From Siphonodentalium dalli (lineage: Eukaryota; Mollusca; Scaphopoda; Gadilida; Siphonodentaliidae), in NCBI GenBank assembly GCA_032622095.1, contig CP136063.1, positions 70,349,980 through 70,413,979 on the forward strand: a DNA stretch of 64,000 bases, in the 5' to 3' direction. The position numbers and the translations under genes were made by a program. The notes beneath the pieces are model-generated. The model saw only the letters and a list, made by a program, of their open reading frames with translations, was not told the DNA's origin and did not search any database. Of this stretch, positions 32,176-43,467 are shown piece after piece. The first letter of the stretch is position 1; each line of letters opens with the position of its first letter.

Positions 32176-33023
32176 ATTCTTTCTACATTACAATTCCGAG
32201 CGACAGTTCAATGGTAATGTATCCAAACAATACTCAATGTTGTTTTACTGTACAATTACCCAAACCAATTCAAATTGATAAAGAAAAATGGGAAGTTGCA
32301 TTAGTCGAACTGATAACACCTTCAGAAACATACAATGTTACAGGGGATTCGTGTAAATTCAATTTGATTACAACTGATGCAATAATACTGTCTGTTCTTC
32401 AAAATCGTTTTGAAGAAAAGATATTTACGAGACCTGATGGCGTTCGTGCAATTGAAATACAGATACGCGAAGGTTCATATACCTCTGCGACAGATTTACT
32501 TGATACAATGCAAGATGTAATTGATGAAACACTTGGAGAAGCAATGCAAAACGAATACGGATTTCACATCAAGTACTCAAAAGTTACAAAACGTGTGAAA
32601 ATTATTCGCAAGAGTTTAAGTATCCCAAAACTAGGAATTGAATTACCACAATGTCTTTTGCACAAGTTGGGTTACAAAACTGAAAACGCTTCTGAAGATT
32701 TTTATTCAAATAGTAGATTTCCGTTTGGTGTAGATTTGTTTGTTGGTCATAATCAAATGTTTGTTTATTCTGATATTGCCGATTTCACAATTGTTGGAAA
32801 TGTTGAAGTACAAATTTTACGAGTTGTTTCTTTCAGAATTAAAAGAGATATCGACGGATTACATGTAAAACATGAATTTTTAAATTTACATTATGTTCCA
32901 GTTTCAAAGTCATACTTTGACAAAATTAGTGAAAATATAAGTGGCGACACAGGAGAATCAATTCAGTTTATTGGTGGTAAGTCTTTGGCGAAGCTGCATT
33001 TCAGAAAACGAGAGGAGTTCTAA
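32172..33023 (+). CDS. Penton-like minor capsid protein
   Basis: A 283-residue protein opening with FYITIPSDSSMVMYPNN, followed by FTVQLPKPI and WEVALVELITPS. This is the characteristic start of the Polinton minor capsid protein, a single-jelly-roll homologue of adenovirus penton base placed at the capsid vertices. Beta-rich segments continue throughout. The length fits the family. It lies upstream of the pX-like and major capsid genes, as in other polintoviruses, and overlaps the membrane-protein stop by 4 bp. Confidence 0.88.
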   Translation: MNSFYITIPSDSSMVMYPNNTQCCFTVQLPKPIQIDKEKWEVALVELITPSETYNVTGDSCKFNLITTDAIILSVLQNRFEEKIFTRPDGVRAIEIQIREGSYTSATDLLDTMQDVIDETLGEAMQNEYGFHIKYSKVTKRVKIIRKSLSIPKLGIELPQCLLHKLGYKTENASEDFYSNSRFPFGVDLFVGHNQMFVYSDIADFTIVGNVEVQILRVVSFRIKRDIDGLHVKHEFLNLHYVPVSKSYFDKISENISGDTGESIQFIGGKSLAKLHFRKREEF

Positions 33024-33028
33024 AAACA

Positions 33029-33403
33029 ATGTTTCCCGTGTATAGAGGTGTACCACGGCAATATGGTAACGGTATTGGTTCAATTTTCAAATCACTTATG
33101 AGATCTGCTGTACCATTTCTAAAACCGATTGGTCGGACAGCTTTACAACTTGCGAAAAAACACACTTTTGGTGTTGCAGATGAAATTATTAATCAAGGTA
33201 AAAGTCCGAAAGAAGCGTTGATGTCTGAAGGTAAAAAAGCTTTAAAATCTTTTGGCACACAAGCTAAAAATCAAATTTTGAACTCGAGACAAAAACCTAG
33301 AAAAAGAGTAGCGAATTCAAAAATGAATCATTCAGCTGTCAAACGCCGAAAAAGTCAGTCGAAAAAACATCCTAGCAGTCGAGCTCTTGATATTTTTGAT
33401 TAA
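33029..33403 (+). CDS. pX-like basic minor capsid protein
   Basis: A 124-residue basic protein. The N-terminus (YRGVPRQYGNGIGSIFKSLM) runs into a hydrophobic/Pro segment (AVPFLKPIG) and an amphipathic helix. A Lys/Arg-rich tail follows (KPRKRVANSK, AVKRRKSQSKK). This pattern matches short proteins located between penton and major capsid genes in Polintons and adintoviruses, likened to adenovirus pVI/pX. Such proteins bind DNA or disturb membranes and are often cut by the adenain-type protease; cleavage here is inferred. Confidence 0.75.
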   Translation: MFPVYRGVPRQYGNGIGSIFKSLMRSAVPFLKPIGRTALQLAKKHTFGVADEIINQGKSPKEALMSEGKKALKSFGTQAKNQILNSRQKPRKRVANSKMNHSAVKRRKSQSKKHPSSRALDIFD

Positions 33404-33414
33404 TCATTGCACAA

Positions 33415-34710
33415 ATGGTAAATGGATCATGCGAATGCCATACATCGGAACTTGATATAACACATGTTCCACCAACGGTGGCTACAATGTCAGAATCGCA
33501 GTGGATCGAAAATCATCCGATTGCACCGCTGAATAATTCTGCTCCGATAGAGTTTGTCATACCATCTCAAACCGAAAAGTGGACAGATATTAACCAATCT
33601 TATCTTTATGTGAAATTCAAAATTACAAAAAAAGATGGAACTAATTTGCTAGCTGGTACGGAATTAGCACCTGTTAACAATTTCTTTCATAGCATGTTCA
33701 GCGGTATCGATGTTTACTTGAACAACAAATTGATAACTTCGAATTCTGACACTTACCCATACCGAGCATATTTCGAAAATCTGTTGGGATACTCTCCAGA
33801 ATATAAAGATAATCAATTAGCAAATTTAGAAATGTGGTATGGCGATACAGCAGAACAATTTGAAGAGAATACCAAAGGTGGTGGCAATGCTGGATTAACT
33901 TCTAGAGAAAGTTTGATCGGTGGTAGTAAAATTGTTGAACTATGTGGACGCTTACACACTGATCTGTTTCTTCAAGAAAAATATTTACCAAATGGAATTG
34001 AAATTCGTATCAGATTAAACAGATCACCATCAAAATTTTGCCTCATTGGCGGCGAGGATGGACAAATTGTTTTCGAATCAGCAGTGTTCCATGTCAGAAC
34101 AGTTAGTCTCTTTCCAGCGGTCTCAAATAAATTAAATCAAGAAATTGTCCAGTCAAAAATGAAAATACCTATCGGACGAGTAGAAATAAAAACTTTCACA
34201 ATTAGTACTGGACTTAGATCAAAAATTGAAGACCACTTATTTCAAGGACAATTACCAAAGAGAATTTTTATTGCGTTGGTCGAAAATAAAGATATGAATG
34301 GAGATTTGGGTACCAATCCATTCCACTTCAAACATTTCAGTTTGAATAAATTGGAAGTTAGTCAAGACGGTCATACAATACATAACCGTCCATTTGAACC
34401 AAACTTCGCAACAAAACAATTTCTCAGATCATATTTATCTTTGTATCAATCTTTAGGAATGTTTGGTGTTAACAAATCAATTGGCATTAATTTAAAAGAA
34501 TATATGAATGGATATTGTTTGTGGGGTTTCGACTTGACACCGGACCAAGGAAGTGACGAGGGACATCTACATGCTATAAAGACAGGGAACCTGCGTTTGG
34601 CGCTTCAGTTCTTGACAGCTCTCACTACAGCCGTCAACGTTTTGGTGTATGCTGAATTCGACAGTGAAATAGAGATCACAGCTTTGAGAGAAGTGCTTAC
34701 TGACTATTAG
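33415..34710 (+). CDS. Major capsid protein, double jelly-roll (hexon-like)
   Basis: A 431-residue protein of the Polinton major capsid family, which builds the icosahedral shell from trimers. Recognisable stretches are EFVIPSQTEKWTDINQSYL, NNFFHSMFSGIDVYLNNKLI, YPYRAYFENLLGYSPE and, near the end, CLWGFDLTPD and RLALQFLTALT. In genome annotations these proteins often appear as F54H12.2-like. It is full length, with no stops or frameshifts. It lies 11 bp after the pX-like gene and 1 bp before the next one. Confidence 0.94.
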   Translation: MVNGSCECHTSELDITHVPPTVATMSESQWIENHPIAPLNNSAPIEFVIPSQTEKWTDINQSYLYVKFKITKKDGTNLLAGTELAPVNNFFHSMFSGIDVYLNNKLITSNSDTYPYRAYFENLLGYSPEYKDNQLANLEMWYGDTAEQFEENTKGGGNAGLTSRESLIGGSKIVELCGRLHTDLFLQEKYLPNGIEIRIRLNRSPSKFCLIGGEDGQIVFESAVFHVRTVSLFPAVSNKLNQEIVQSKMKIPIGRVEIKTFTISTGLRSKIEDHLFQGQLPKRIFIALVENKDMNGDLGTNPFHFKHFSLNKLEVSQDGHTIHNRPFEPNFATKQFLRSYLSLYQSLGMFGVNKSIGINLKEYMNGYCLWGFDLTPDQGSDEGHLHAIKTGNLRLALQFLTALTTAVNVLVYAEFDSEIEITALREVLTDY

Positions 34711-34711
34711 G

Positions 34712-35170
34712 ATGGATTTCACATCACAGCTATGGAACTACTATGAAGAACACCAACGTTCACAAAACTTTGCTCCGAGATGGAACCTGATCTTGGACAC
34801 ACTCAACAACGCTATGATTGAAGAACTACAAGAACTTATTCGCAAGGAAGTGTCAGCAAACTGTGAAGGATGTAAAATAGAACATCCTAGTCAACGTGAA
34901 CATGTTCTGTGTTTGTTCTCTACAACTGATGATTGGACAAACCAGTTTATCGACTTAGCGCTGATTAAACTTGACATATACAATGTTTGGGAAAGATGGT
35001 TCCCGAAGCTGATGTGGTTAAACCCACACTGCAAGGAGAAGTTCGAAGCATTCATCATGTATGATCATCTGAGAAACAGTTTGGAGCTCAACCGCAAAAA
35101 ATTAGACGCAGAGTGGACTCTGATGTGGTCACAGCGAGTCAAAGAGAATTACAACGATGCAGACAGCTGA
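34712..35170 (+). CDS. Small Cys/His protein between capsid and protease genes
   Basis: A 152-residue product. Mostly helical, Trp-rich segments (WNLILDTLN, WERWFPKLMWLNP) surround a possible zinc site CEGCKIEHPSQREHVLC near residues 51-67. Similar proteins sit beside the major capsid gene in many animal Polintons; their role is not known to me. It starts 1 bp after the capsid stop and overlaps the protease start by 14 bp. Confidence 0.7.
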   Translation: MDFTSQLWNYYEEHQRSQNFAPRWNLILDTLNNAMIEELQELIRKEVSANCEGCKIEHPSQREHVLCLFSTTDDWTNQFIDLALIKLDIYNVWERWFPKLMWLNPHCKEKFEAFIMYDHLRNSLELNRKKLDAEWTLMWSQRVKENYNDADS

Positions 35171-35723
35171 ACTTCAATATATTCTGGACAATTCCTGGTT
35201 GTGTAAACTTAACACACATGTTTGTGCTAGAGATATGTTACCAGAGAAGAAACCACAGCATATTCAAGCATATATTGTGAACACGCACTCATCGGATCAG
35301 CCAGGAGAACACTGGACATTGATGTTATTCAAGGGAAGATCAGCTGTATACTTCGACTCATTTGGACTACCACCACCGAGACGATATATGTTACCATTCA
35401 TAAAAAGGAACTCATCAGCATGGACTATGAATACAACACGATATCAACATCGTGCGACAAATGTGTGTGGATTATATTGTATATTCGCACTCCACCACAT
35501 GATGAAAGGAAAGAGGATGAAAATATTATTCAATTCTCGGGATTTCTTCAAGAATGACAGAACAATAGTTCGATGGTTTGGAAAGCACTATGGTCGATTA
35601 TACAGAAAAGCAAAATTTGCTGTTGAATTAAACTTCACCAGGACATCGACGGCTGATATACATACAACGCAAAGAAGACGACGACCAGATAACAACGAAT
35701 GTGTCAACAACTCCACAAAATAG
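35157..35723 (+). CDS. Adenain-type cysteine protease (maturation)
   Basis: A 188-residue C5/Ulp1-fold protease. Catalytic H52 (GEHW), D67 (YFDSFG) and C104 (TNVCGLYC) are present, with Q97 as probable oxyanion residue. It should process virion precursors during maturation. The C-terminal 25-30 residues are Arg/Asn-rich and probably disordered. It is the last gene of the rightward block. Confidence 0.93.
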   Translation: MQTAELQYILDNSWLCKLNTHVCARDMLPEKKPQHIQAYIVNTHSSDQPGEHWTLMLFKGRSAVYFDSFGLPPPRRYMLPFIKRNSSAWTMNTTRYQHRATNVCGLYCIFALHHMMKGKRMKILFNSRDFFKNDRTIVRWFGKHYGRLYRKAKFAVELNFTRTSTADIHTTQRRRRPDNNECVNNSTK

Positions 35724-36006
35724 ACTCTTTTTGTTATTGATTCAGCGTAGGATGTTGTAGGATGTTCAATTAAGTTTCTTCAAATCTGAGACCTTGTTTT
35801 GTACATAAATTATTGTTCTTTTTAATATTATTGATGTATAATAATATATTATTGTTCATTGTTCTTGTTCTTGTTTTTGAAAAATAAAATGATAAATTTC
35901 AACAAAATCGTTTTCACTGTAGGACCCCCACCATTTGATTCTGTTCGTGTCGATGTGTCATCTCTGGTCAGAATTATACAAACTTTAAATTAGTAATGAA
36001 AAAATG
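35724..36006. other. 3' non-coding region of the late block
   Basis: AT-rich, stop-rich spacer. It contains a short direct repeat (GTAGGATGTT twice at about 35746-35765) and an AATAAA signal at 35884-35889, which probably ends the rightward transcripts. There is no histone-type stem-loop here, in contrast to the left-end genes. Confidence 0.65.
35884..35889 (+). promoter_or_regulatory. AATAAA polyadenylation signal, end of late block
   Basis: AAAAATAAAATGATAAA, 160 bp after the protease stop and before the right terminal repeat. It is the only clear signal downstream of the last gene. Confidence 0.5.
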
Positions 36007-36296
36007 TCTAAGTCCATTTTCATTTTTTCGATCAGAAATGTCACATCAATGACAGGAACATCTATCCTCAGGCTGGGGACTATGGCCCAGTACCCCCCAG
36101 ACATGGGCACTATGGCCCAGTACCCCCCAGACATGGGCACTATGGCCCAGTACCCCCCAGACATGGGCACTATGGCCCATGGGCCATAGTGCCCATGTCT
36201 GGGGGGTACTGGGCCATAGTGCCCATGTCTGGGGGTACTGGGCCATAGTGCCCATGTCTGGGGGGGTACTGGGCCATAGTGCCCACCATTACTACT
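36007..36296 (-). repeat. Polinton right terminal inverted repeat
   Basis: Inverse of 18971-19261, with the same three-plus-three arrangement of 30-bp units about a GGCCCATGGGCC centre (about 36175-36186). It differs from the left copy in C/G run lengths (5, 6 or 7) and at a few inner bases. It ends CCATTACTACT, followed by the duplicated CATATG. Confidence 0.95.
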
Positions 36297-36302
36297 CATA
36301 TG
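36297..36302. other. Right target-site duplication CATATG
   Basis: Identical to 18965-18970; the satellite monomer continues with GCTCGGTTTTCGTCCC. The perfect duplication indicates no post-insertion damage at the junctions. Confidence 0.95.
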
Positions 36303-39300
36303 GCTCGGTTTTCGTCCCAGTGTGCACGGGATATGCGTTTTCTGAACACAAGTTGGGCATGATTTGATTCGTGTGTTAACCTTTTATCAGAATATCACCA
36401 CACGCAGCTCGGATTTTTTACATATAGGTAATCACGGGCCACGTGACTATCATATATAACAGTTTTAGCGCATTGGATCGGTTTTCACCCCAGTGTGCAC
36501 GAGATATGTGTTTTCTGATCACAATATGAGCATGGTTTGATTCGTGTGTTAACCCTTTATCAGAATCTCACCACACGCAGCTCGGATTTTTGACATATAG
36601 GTCATCACGCGTCACGTGTTTATCATATATAACAGTTTTAGCGCATTGGGCTCGGTTTTCATCCCAGTGTGCACGGGATATGCGTTTTCTGAACACAATA
36701 TGGGCATGATTTGATTCGTGTGTTAACCCTTTATCAGAATCTCACCACACGCAGTTCGGATTTTTGACATATAGGTTATCAGGGGCCACGTGACTATTAT
36801 ATATAACAGTTTTAGCGCATTGGGCTAGGTTTTCACCCCAGTGTGCACGGGATATGCGTTTTCTGAACACAATATGAGCATTATTTGATTCGTGTGTTAA
36901 CCCTTTATCAGAATCTCACCACACGCAGCTCGGATTTTTGACATATAGGTCATCAAGGGCCACGTGACTATCATATATATCAGTTTTAGCGCATTGGGCT
37001 CGATTTTCGTCCCAGTGTGCACGGGATATGCGTTTTCTGAACACAATATGAGCATGATTTGATTCGTGTGTTAACCCTTTATCAGAATCTCACCACACGC
37101 AGCTCGGATTTTTGACATATAGGTCATCAAGGGCCACGTGACGATCATATATATCAGTTTTAGCGCATTGGGCTCGATTTTCGTCCCAGTGTGCACGGGA
37201 TATGCGTTTTCTGAACACAATATGAGCATGATTTGATTCGTGTGTTAACCCTTTATCAGAATCTCACCACACGCAGCTCGGATTTTTGACATATAGGTCA
37301 TCGCTTGTCACGTGATTATCATATATAACAGTTTTAGCGCATTAGACTCGGGTTTCATCCCAGTGTGCGCGGGATATGCGTTTTCTGAACACAATATGGG
37401 CATGATTTGATTCGTGTGTTAACCCTTTATCAGAATCTCACCACAGTCACGCAGCTCGGATTTTTGACATGTAGGTTATCAGGGGCCACGTGACTATTAT
37501 ATATAACAGTTTTAGCCCATTGGGCTAGGTTTTCACCCCAGTGTGCACGGGATATGCGTTTTCTGAACACAATATGAGCATGATTTAATTCGTGTGTTAA
37601 CCCTTTATCAGAATCTCACCACACGCAGCTCGGATTTTTGACATATAGGTCATCAAGGGCCACGTGACTATCATATATATCAGTTTTAAGCGCATTGGGC
37701 TCGATTTTCGTCCCAGTGTGCACGGGATATGCGTTTTCTGAACACAATATGAGCATGATTTGATTTGTGTGTTAACCCTTTATCAGAATCTCACCACAGG
37801 CAGATCGGATTTTTGACATATACAGTAGGTCATCGCTGGTCACGTGATTATCATATATAACAGTTTTAGCGCATTGGGCTCGGCTTTCACCCCTGTGTGC
37901 ACTGGATATGCGTTTTCTGAACACAATATGGGCACGATTTGATTCGTGTGTTAACCCTTTATCAGAATGTCACCACACGCAGCTCGGATTTTTTGACATA
38001 TAGGTCATCACGAGTCACGTGTTTATCATATATATCAGTTTTAGCACATATGGGTCGGTTTTCGTCCCAGTGTGCACGGGATATGCGTTTTCTGAACACA
38101 ATTTGGGCATGATTTGATTCGTGTGTTAACCTTTTATCAGAATATCAACACACGCAGCTCGGATTTTTTACATATAGGTAATCACGGGCCACGTGACTAT
38201 CATATATAACAGTTTTAGCGCATTGGATCGGTTTTCACCCCAGTGTGCACGAGATATGTGTTTTCTGATCACAATATGAGCATGGTTTGATTCGTGTGTT
38301 AACCCTTTATCAGAATCTCACCACACGCAGCTCGGATTTTTGACATATAGGTCATCACGCGTCACGTGTTTATCATATATAACAGTTTTAGCGCATTGGG
38401 CTCGGTTTTCATCCCAGTGTGCACGGGATATGCGTTTTCTGAACACAATATGGGCATGATTTGATTCGTGTGTTAACCCTTTATCAGAATCTCACCACAC
38501 GCAGTTCGGATTTTTGACATATAGGTTATCAGGGGCCACGTGACTATTATATATAACAGTTTTAGCGCATTGGGCTAGGTTTTCACCCCAGTGTGCACGG
38601 GATATGCGTTTTCTGAACACAATATGAGCATTATTTGATTCGTGTGTTAACCCTTTATCAGAATCTCACCACACGCAGCTCGGATTTTTGACATATAGGT
38701 CATCAAGGGCCACGTGACTATCATATTTATCAGTTTTAGCGCATTGGGCTCGGTTTTCATCCCAGTGTGCACGGGATATGCGTTTTCTGAACACAATATG
38801 GGCATGATTTTATTCGTGTGTTAACCCTTTATCAGAATCTCACCACACGCAGTTCGGATTTTTGACATATAGGTTATCAGGGGCCACGTGACTATTATAT
38901 ATAACAGTTTTTCGCATTGGGCTAGGTTTTCACCCCAGTGTGCACGGGATATGCGTTTTCTGAACACAATATGAGCATGATTTGATTCGTGTGTTAACCC
39001 TTTATCAGAATCTCACCAGACTCAGCTCGGATTTTTGACATATAGGTTATCAGGGGCCACGTGACTATTATATATAACAGTTTTAGCGCATTGGGCTAGG
39101 TTTTCACCCCAGTGTGCACGGGATATGCGTTTTCTGAACACAATATGAGCATGATTTGATTCGTGTGTTAACCCTTTATCAGAATCTCACCACACGCAGC
39201 TCGGATTTTTGACATATAGGTCATCGCTTGTCACGTGATTATCATATATAACAGTTTTAGCGCATTAGACTCGGTTTTCATCCCAGTGTGCGCGGGATAT

Positions 39301-42300
39301 GCGTTTTCTGAACACAATATGGGCATGATTTGATTCGTGTGTTAACCCTTTATCAGAATCTCACCACAGTCACGCAGCTCGGATTTTTGACATGTAGGTT
39401 ATCAGGGGCCACGTGACTATTATATATAACAGTTTTAGCCCATTGGGCTAGGTTTTCACCCCAGTGTGCACGGGATATGCGTTTTCTGAACACAATATGA
39501 GCATGATTTAATTCGTGTGTTAACCCTTTATCAGAATCTCACCACACGCAGCTCGGATTTTTGACATATATGTCATCAAGGGCCACGTGACTATCATATA
39601 TATCAGTTTTAGCGCATTGGGCTCGATTTTCGTCCCAGTGTGCACGGGATATGCGTTTTCTGAACACAATATGAGCATGATTTGATTTGTGTGTTAACCC
39701 TTTATCAGAATCTCACCACAGGCAGATCGGATTTTTGACATATACAGTAGGTCATCGCTGGTCACGTGATTATCATATATAACAGTTTTAGCGCATTGGG
39801 CTCGGCTTTCACCCCTGTGTGCACTGGATATGCGTTTTCTGATCACAATATGGGCACGATTTGATTCGTGTGTTAACCCTTTATCAGAATGTCACCACAC
39901 GCAGCTCGGATTTTTGACATATAGGTCATCACGAGTCACGTGTTTATCATATATATCAGTTTTAGCACATATGGCTCGGTTTTCGTCCCAGTGTGCACGG
40001 GATATGCGTTTTCTGAACACAATTTGGGCATGATTTGATTCGTTTGTTAACCTTTTATCAGAATATCACCACACGCAGCTCGGATTTTTTACATATAGGT
40101 AATCACGGGCCACGTGACTATCATATATAACAGTTTTAGCGCATTGGATTGGTTTTCACCCCAGTGTGCACGAGATATGTGTTTTCTGATCACAATATGA
40201 GCATGGTTTGATTCGTGTGTTAACCCTTTATCAGAATCTCACCACACGCAGCTCGGATTTTTGACATATAGGTCATCACGCGTCACGTGTTTATCATATA
40301 TAACAGTTTTAGCGCATTGGGCTCGGTTTTCATCCCAGTGTGCACGGGATATGCGTTTTCTGAACACAATATGGGCATGATTTGATTCGTGTGTTAACCC
40401 TTTATCAGAATCTCACCACACGCAGTTCGGATTTTTGACATATATGTTATCAGGGGCCACGTGACTATTATATATAACAGTTTTAGCGCATTGGGCTAGG
40501 TTTTCACCCCAGTGTGCACGGGATATGCGTTTTCTGAACACAATATGAGCATTATTTGATTCGTGTGTTAACCCTTTATCAGAATCTCACCACACGCAGC
40601 TCGGATTTTTGACATATAGGTCATCAAGGGCCACGTGACTATCATATTTATCAGTTTTAGCGCATTGGGCTCGGTTTTCATCCCAGTGTGCACGGGATAT
40701 GCGTTTTCTGAACACAACATGGGCATGATTTTATTCGTGTGTTAACCCTTTATCAGAATCTCACCACACGCAGCTCGGATTTTTGACATATAGGTTATCA
40801 GGGGCCACGTGACTATCATATATATCAGTTTTAGCGCATTGGATCGGTTTTCACCCCAGTGTGCACGTGATATGTGTTTTCTGATCACAATATGAGCATG
40901 GTTTGATTCGTGTGTTAACCCTTTATCAGAATCTCACCACACGCAGCTCGGATGTTTGACATATAGGTCATCACGCGTCACGTGTTTATCATATATAACA
41001 GTTTTAGCCCATTGGGCTCGGTTTTCATCCCAGTGTGCACGGGATATGCGTTTTCTGAACACAATATGGGCATGATTTGATTCGTGTGTTAACCCTTTAT
41101 CAGAATCTCACCACACTCAGCTCGGGTTTTTGACATATAGGTTATCAGGGGCCACGTGACTATTATATATAACAGTTTTAGCGCATTGGGCTAGGTTTTC
41201 ACCCCAGTGTGCACGGGATATGCGTTTTCTGAACACAATATGAGCATGATTTGATTCGTGTGTTAACCCTTTATCAGAATCTCACCACACGCAGCTCGGA
41301 TTTTTGACATATGGGTCATCGCTTGTCACGTGATTATCATATATAACAGTTTTAGCGCATTAGACTCGGTTTTCATCCCAGTGTGCGCGGGATATGCGTT
41401 TTCTGAACACAATATGGGCCTGATTTGATTCGTGTGTTAACCCTTTATCAGAATCTCACCACAGTCACGCAGCTCGGATTTTTGACATGTAGGTTATCAG
41501 GGGCCACGTGACTATTATATATAACAGTTTTAGCCCATTGGGCTAGGTTTTCACCCCAGTGTGCACGGGATATGCGTTTTCTGAACACAATATGAGCATG
41601 ATTTAATTCGTGTGTTAACCCTTTATCAGAATATCACCACACGCAGCTCGGATTTTTGACATATAGGTCATCAAGGGCCACGTGACTATCATATATATCA
41701 GTTTTAGCGCATTGGGCTCGATTTTCGTCCCAGTGTGCACGGGATATGCGTTTTCTGAACACAATATGAGCATGATTTGATTTGTGTGTTAACCCTTTAT
41801 CAGAATCTCACCACAGGCAGATCGGATTTTTGACATATACAGTAGGTCATCGCTGGTCACGTGATTATCATATATAACAGTTTTAGCGCATTGGGCTCGG
41901 CTTTCACCCCTGTGTGCACTGGATATGCGTTTTCTGAACACAATATGGGCACGATTTGATTCGTGTGTTAACCCTTTATCAGAATGTCACCACACGCAGC
42001 TCGGATTTTTGACATATAGGTCACCACGAGTCACGTGTTTATCATATATATCAGTTTTAGCACATATGGCTCGGTTTTCGTCCCAGTGTGCACGGGATAT
42101 GCGTTTTCTGAACACAATTTGGGCATGATTTGATTCGTGTGTTAACCTTTTATCAGAATATTACCACACGCAGCTCGGTTTTTTTAAATATAGGTAATCA
42201 CGGGCCACGTGACTATCATATATAACAGTTTTAGCGCATTGGATCGGTTTTCACCCCAGTGTGCACGAGATATGTGTTTTCTGATCACAATATGAGCATG

Positions 42301-43467
42301 GTTTGATTCGTGTGTTTACCCTTTATCAGAATCTCACCACACGCAGCTCGGATTTTTGACATATAGGTCATCACGAGTCACGTGTTTATCATATATAACA
42401 GTTTTAGCGCATTGGGCTCGGTTTTCATCCCAGTGTGCACGGGATATGCGTTTTCTGAACACAATATGGGCATGATTTGATTCGTGTGTTAACCCTTTAT
42501 CAGAATCTCACCACACGCAGCTCGGATTTTTGACATATAGGTCATCACGCGTCACGTGTTTATCATATATAACAGTTTTAGCGCATTGGGCTCGGTTTTC
42601 ATCCCAGTGTGCACGGGATATGCGTTTTATGAACACAATATGGGCATGATTTGATTCGTGTGTTAACCCTTTATCAGAATCTCACCACACGCAGTTCGGA
42701 TTTTTGACATATAGGTTATCAGGGGCCACGTGACTATTATATATAACAGTTTTAGCGCATTGGGCTAGGTTTTCACCCCAGTGTGCACGGGATATGCGTT
42801 TTCTGAACACAATATGAGCATTATTTGATTCGTGTGTTAACCCTTTATCAGAATCTCACCACACGCAGCTCGGATGTTTGACATATATGTCATCAAGGGC
42901 CACGTGACTATCATATTTATCAGTTTTAGCGCATTGGGCTCGGTTTTCATCCCAGTGTGCACGGGATATGCGTTTTCTGAACACAATATGGGCATGATTT
43001 TATTCGTGTGTTAACCCTTTATCAGAATCTCACCACACGCAGCTCGGATTTTTGACATATATAGTATGTCATCGCTGGTCACTTGATTATCATATATAAC
43101 AGTTTTAGCGCATTGGGCTCGGCTTTCATCCCTGTGTGCACGGGATATGCGTTTTCTGAACACATTATGGGCACGATTTGATTCGTGTGTTAACCCTTTA
43201 TCAGAATGTCACCACACGCACCTCGGATTTTTGACATATAGGTCATCACGAGTCACGTGTTTATCATATATATCAGTTTTAGCTCATATGGCTCGGTTTT
43301 CGTCCCAGTGTGCACGGGATATGCGTTTTCTGAACACAATTTGGGCATGGTTTGATTCGTGTGTTCACCCTTTATCAGAATATCAACACACGCAGCTCGG
43401 ATTTTTGACATATAGGTAATCAAGGGCCACGTGACTATCATATATAACAGTTTTAGCGCATTGGGCT
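36297..43467 (-). repeat. 174-bp satellite array, reverse orientation, right of Polinton
   Basis: About 41 reverse monomers. Multi-monomer blocks recur with little change (for example 36370-37000 against 38110-38740 and 40050-40680), pointing to a higher-order unit of about 10 monomers. There are no genes. The array ends abruptly in mid-monomer at about 43467, where the orientation flips. Confidence 0.96.

Larger units (their letters stand above)
18971..36296 (+). mobile_element. Complete Maverick/Polinton (polintovirus), 17,326 bp
   Basis: It begins AGTAGTAATGG and ends with the inverse, has ~290-bp terminal inverted repeats, and is flanked by an exact CATATG duplication. It encodes protein-primed polymerase B, chromodomain integrase, FtsK/HerA-type packaging ATPase, adenain-type protease, double-jelly-roll major capsid and penton-like minor capsid. 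This is the full core set of polintoviruses. All these frames are open and the ends are intact, which indicates a young and possibly functional copy. Left of 23.6 kb lie small accessory genes; the right block is a colinear set on one strand. Confidence 0.97.
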
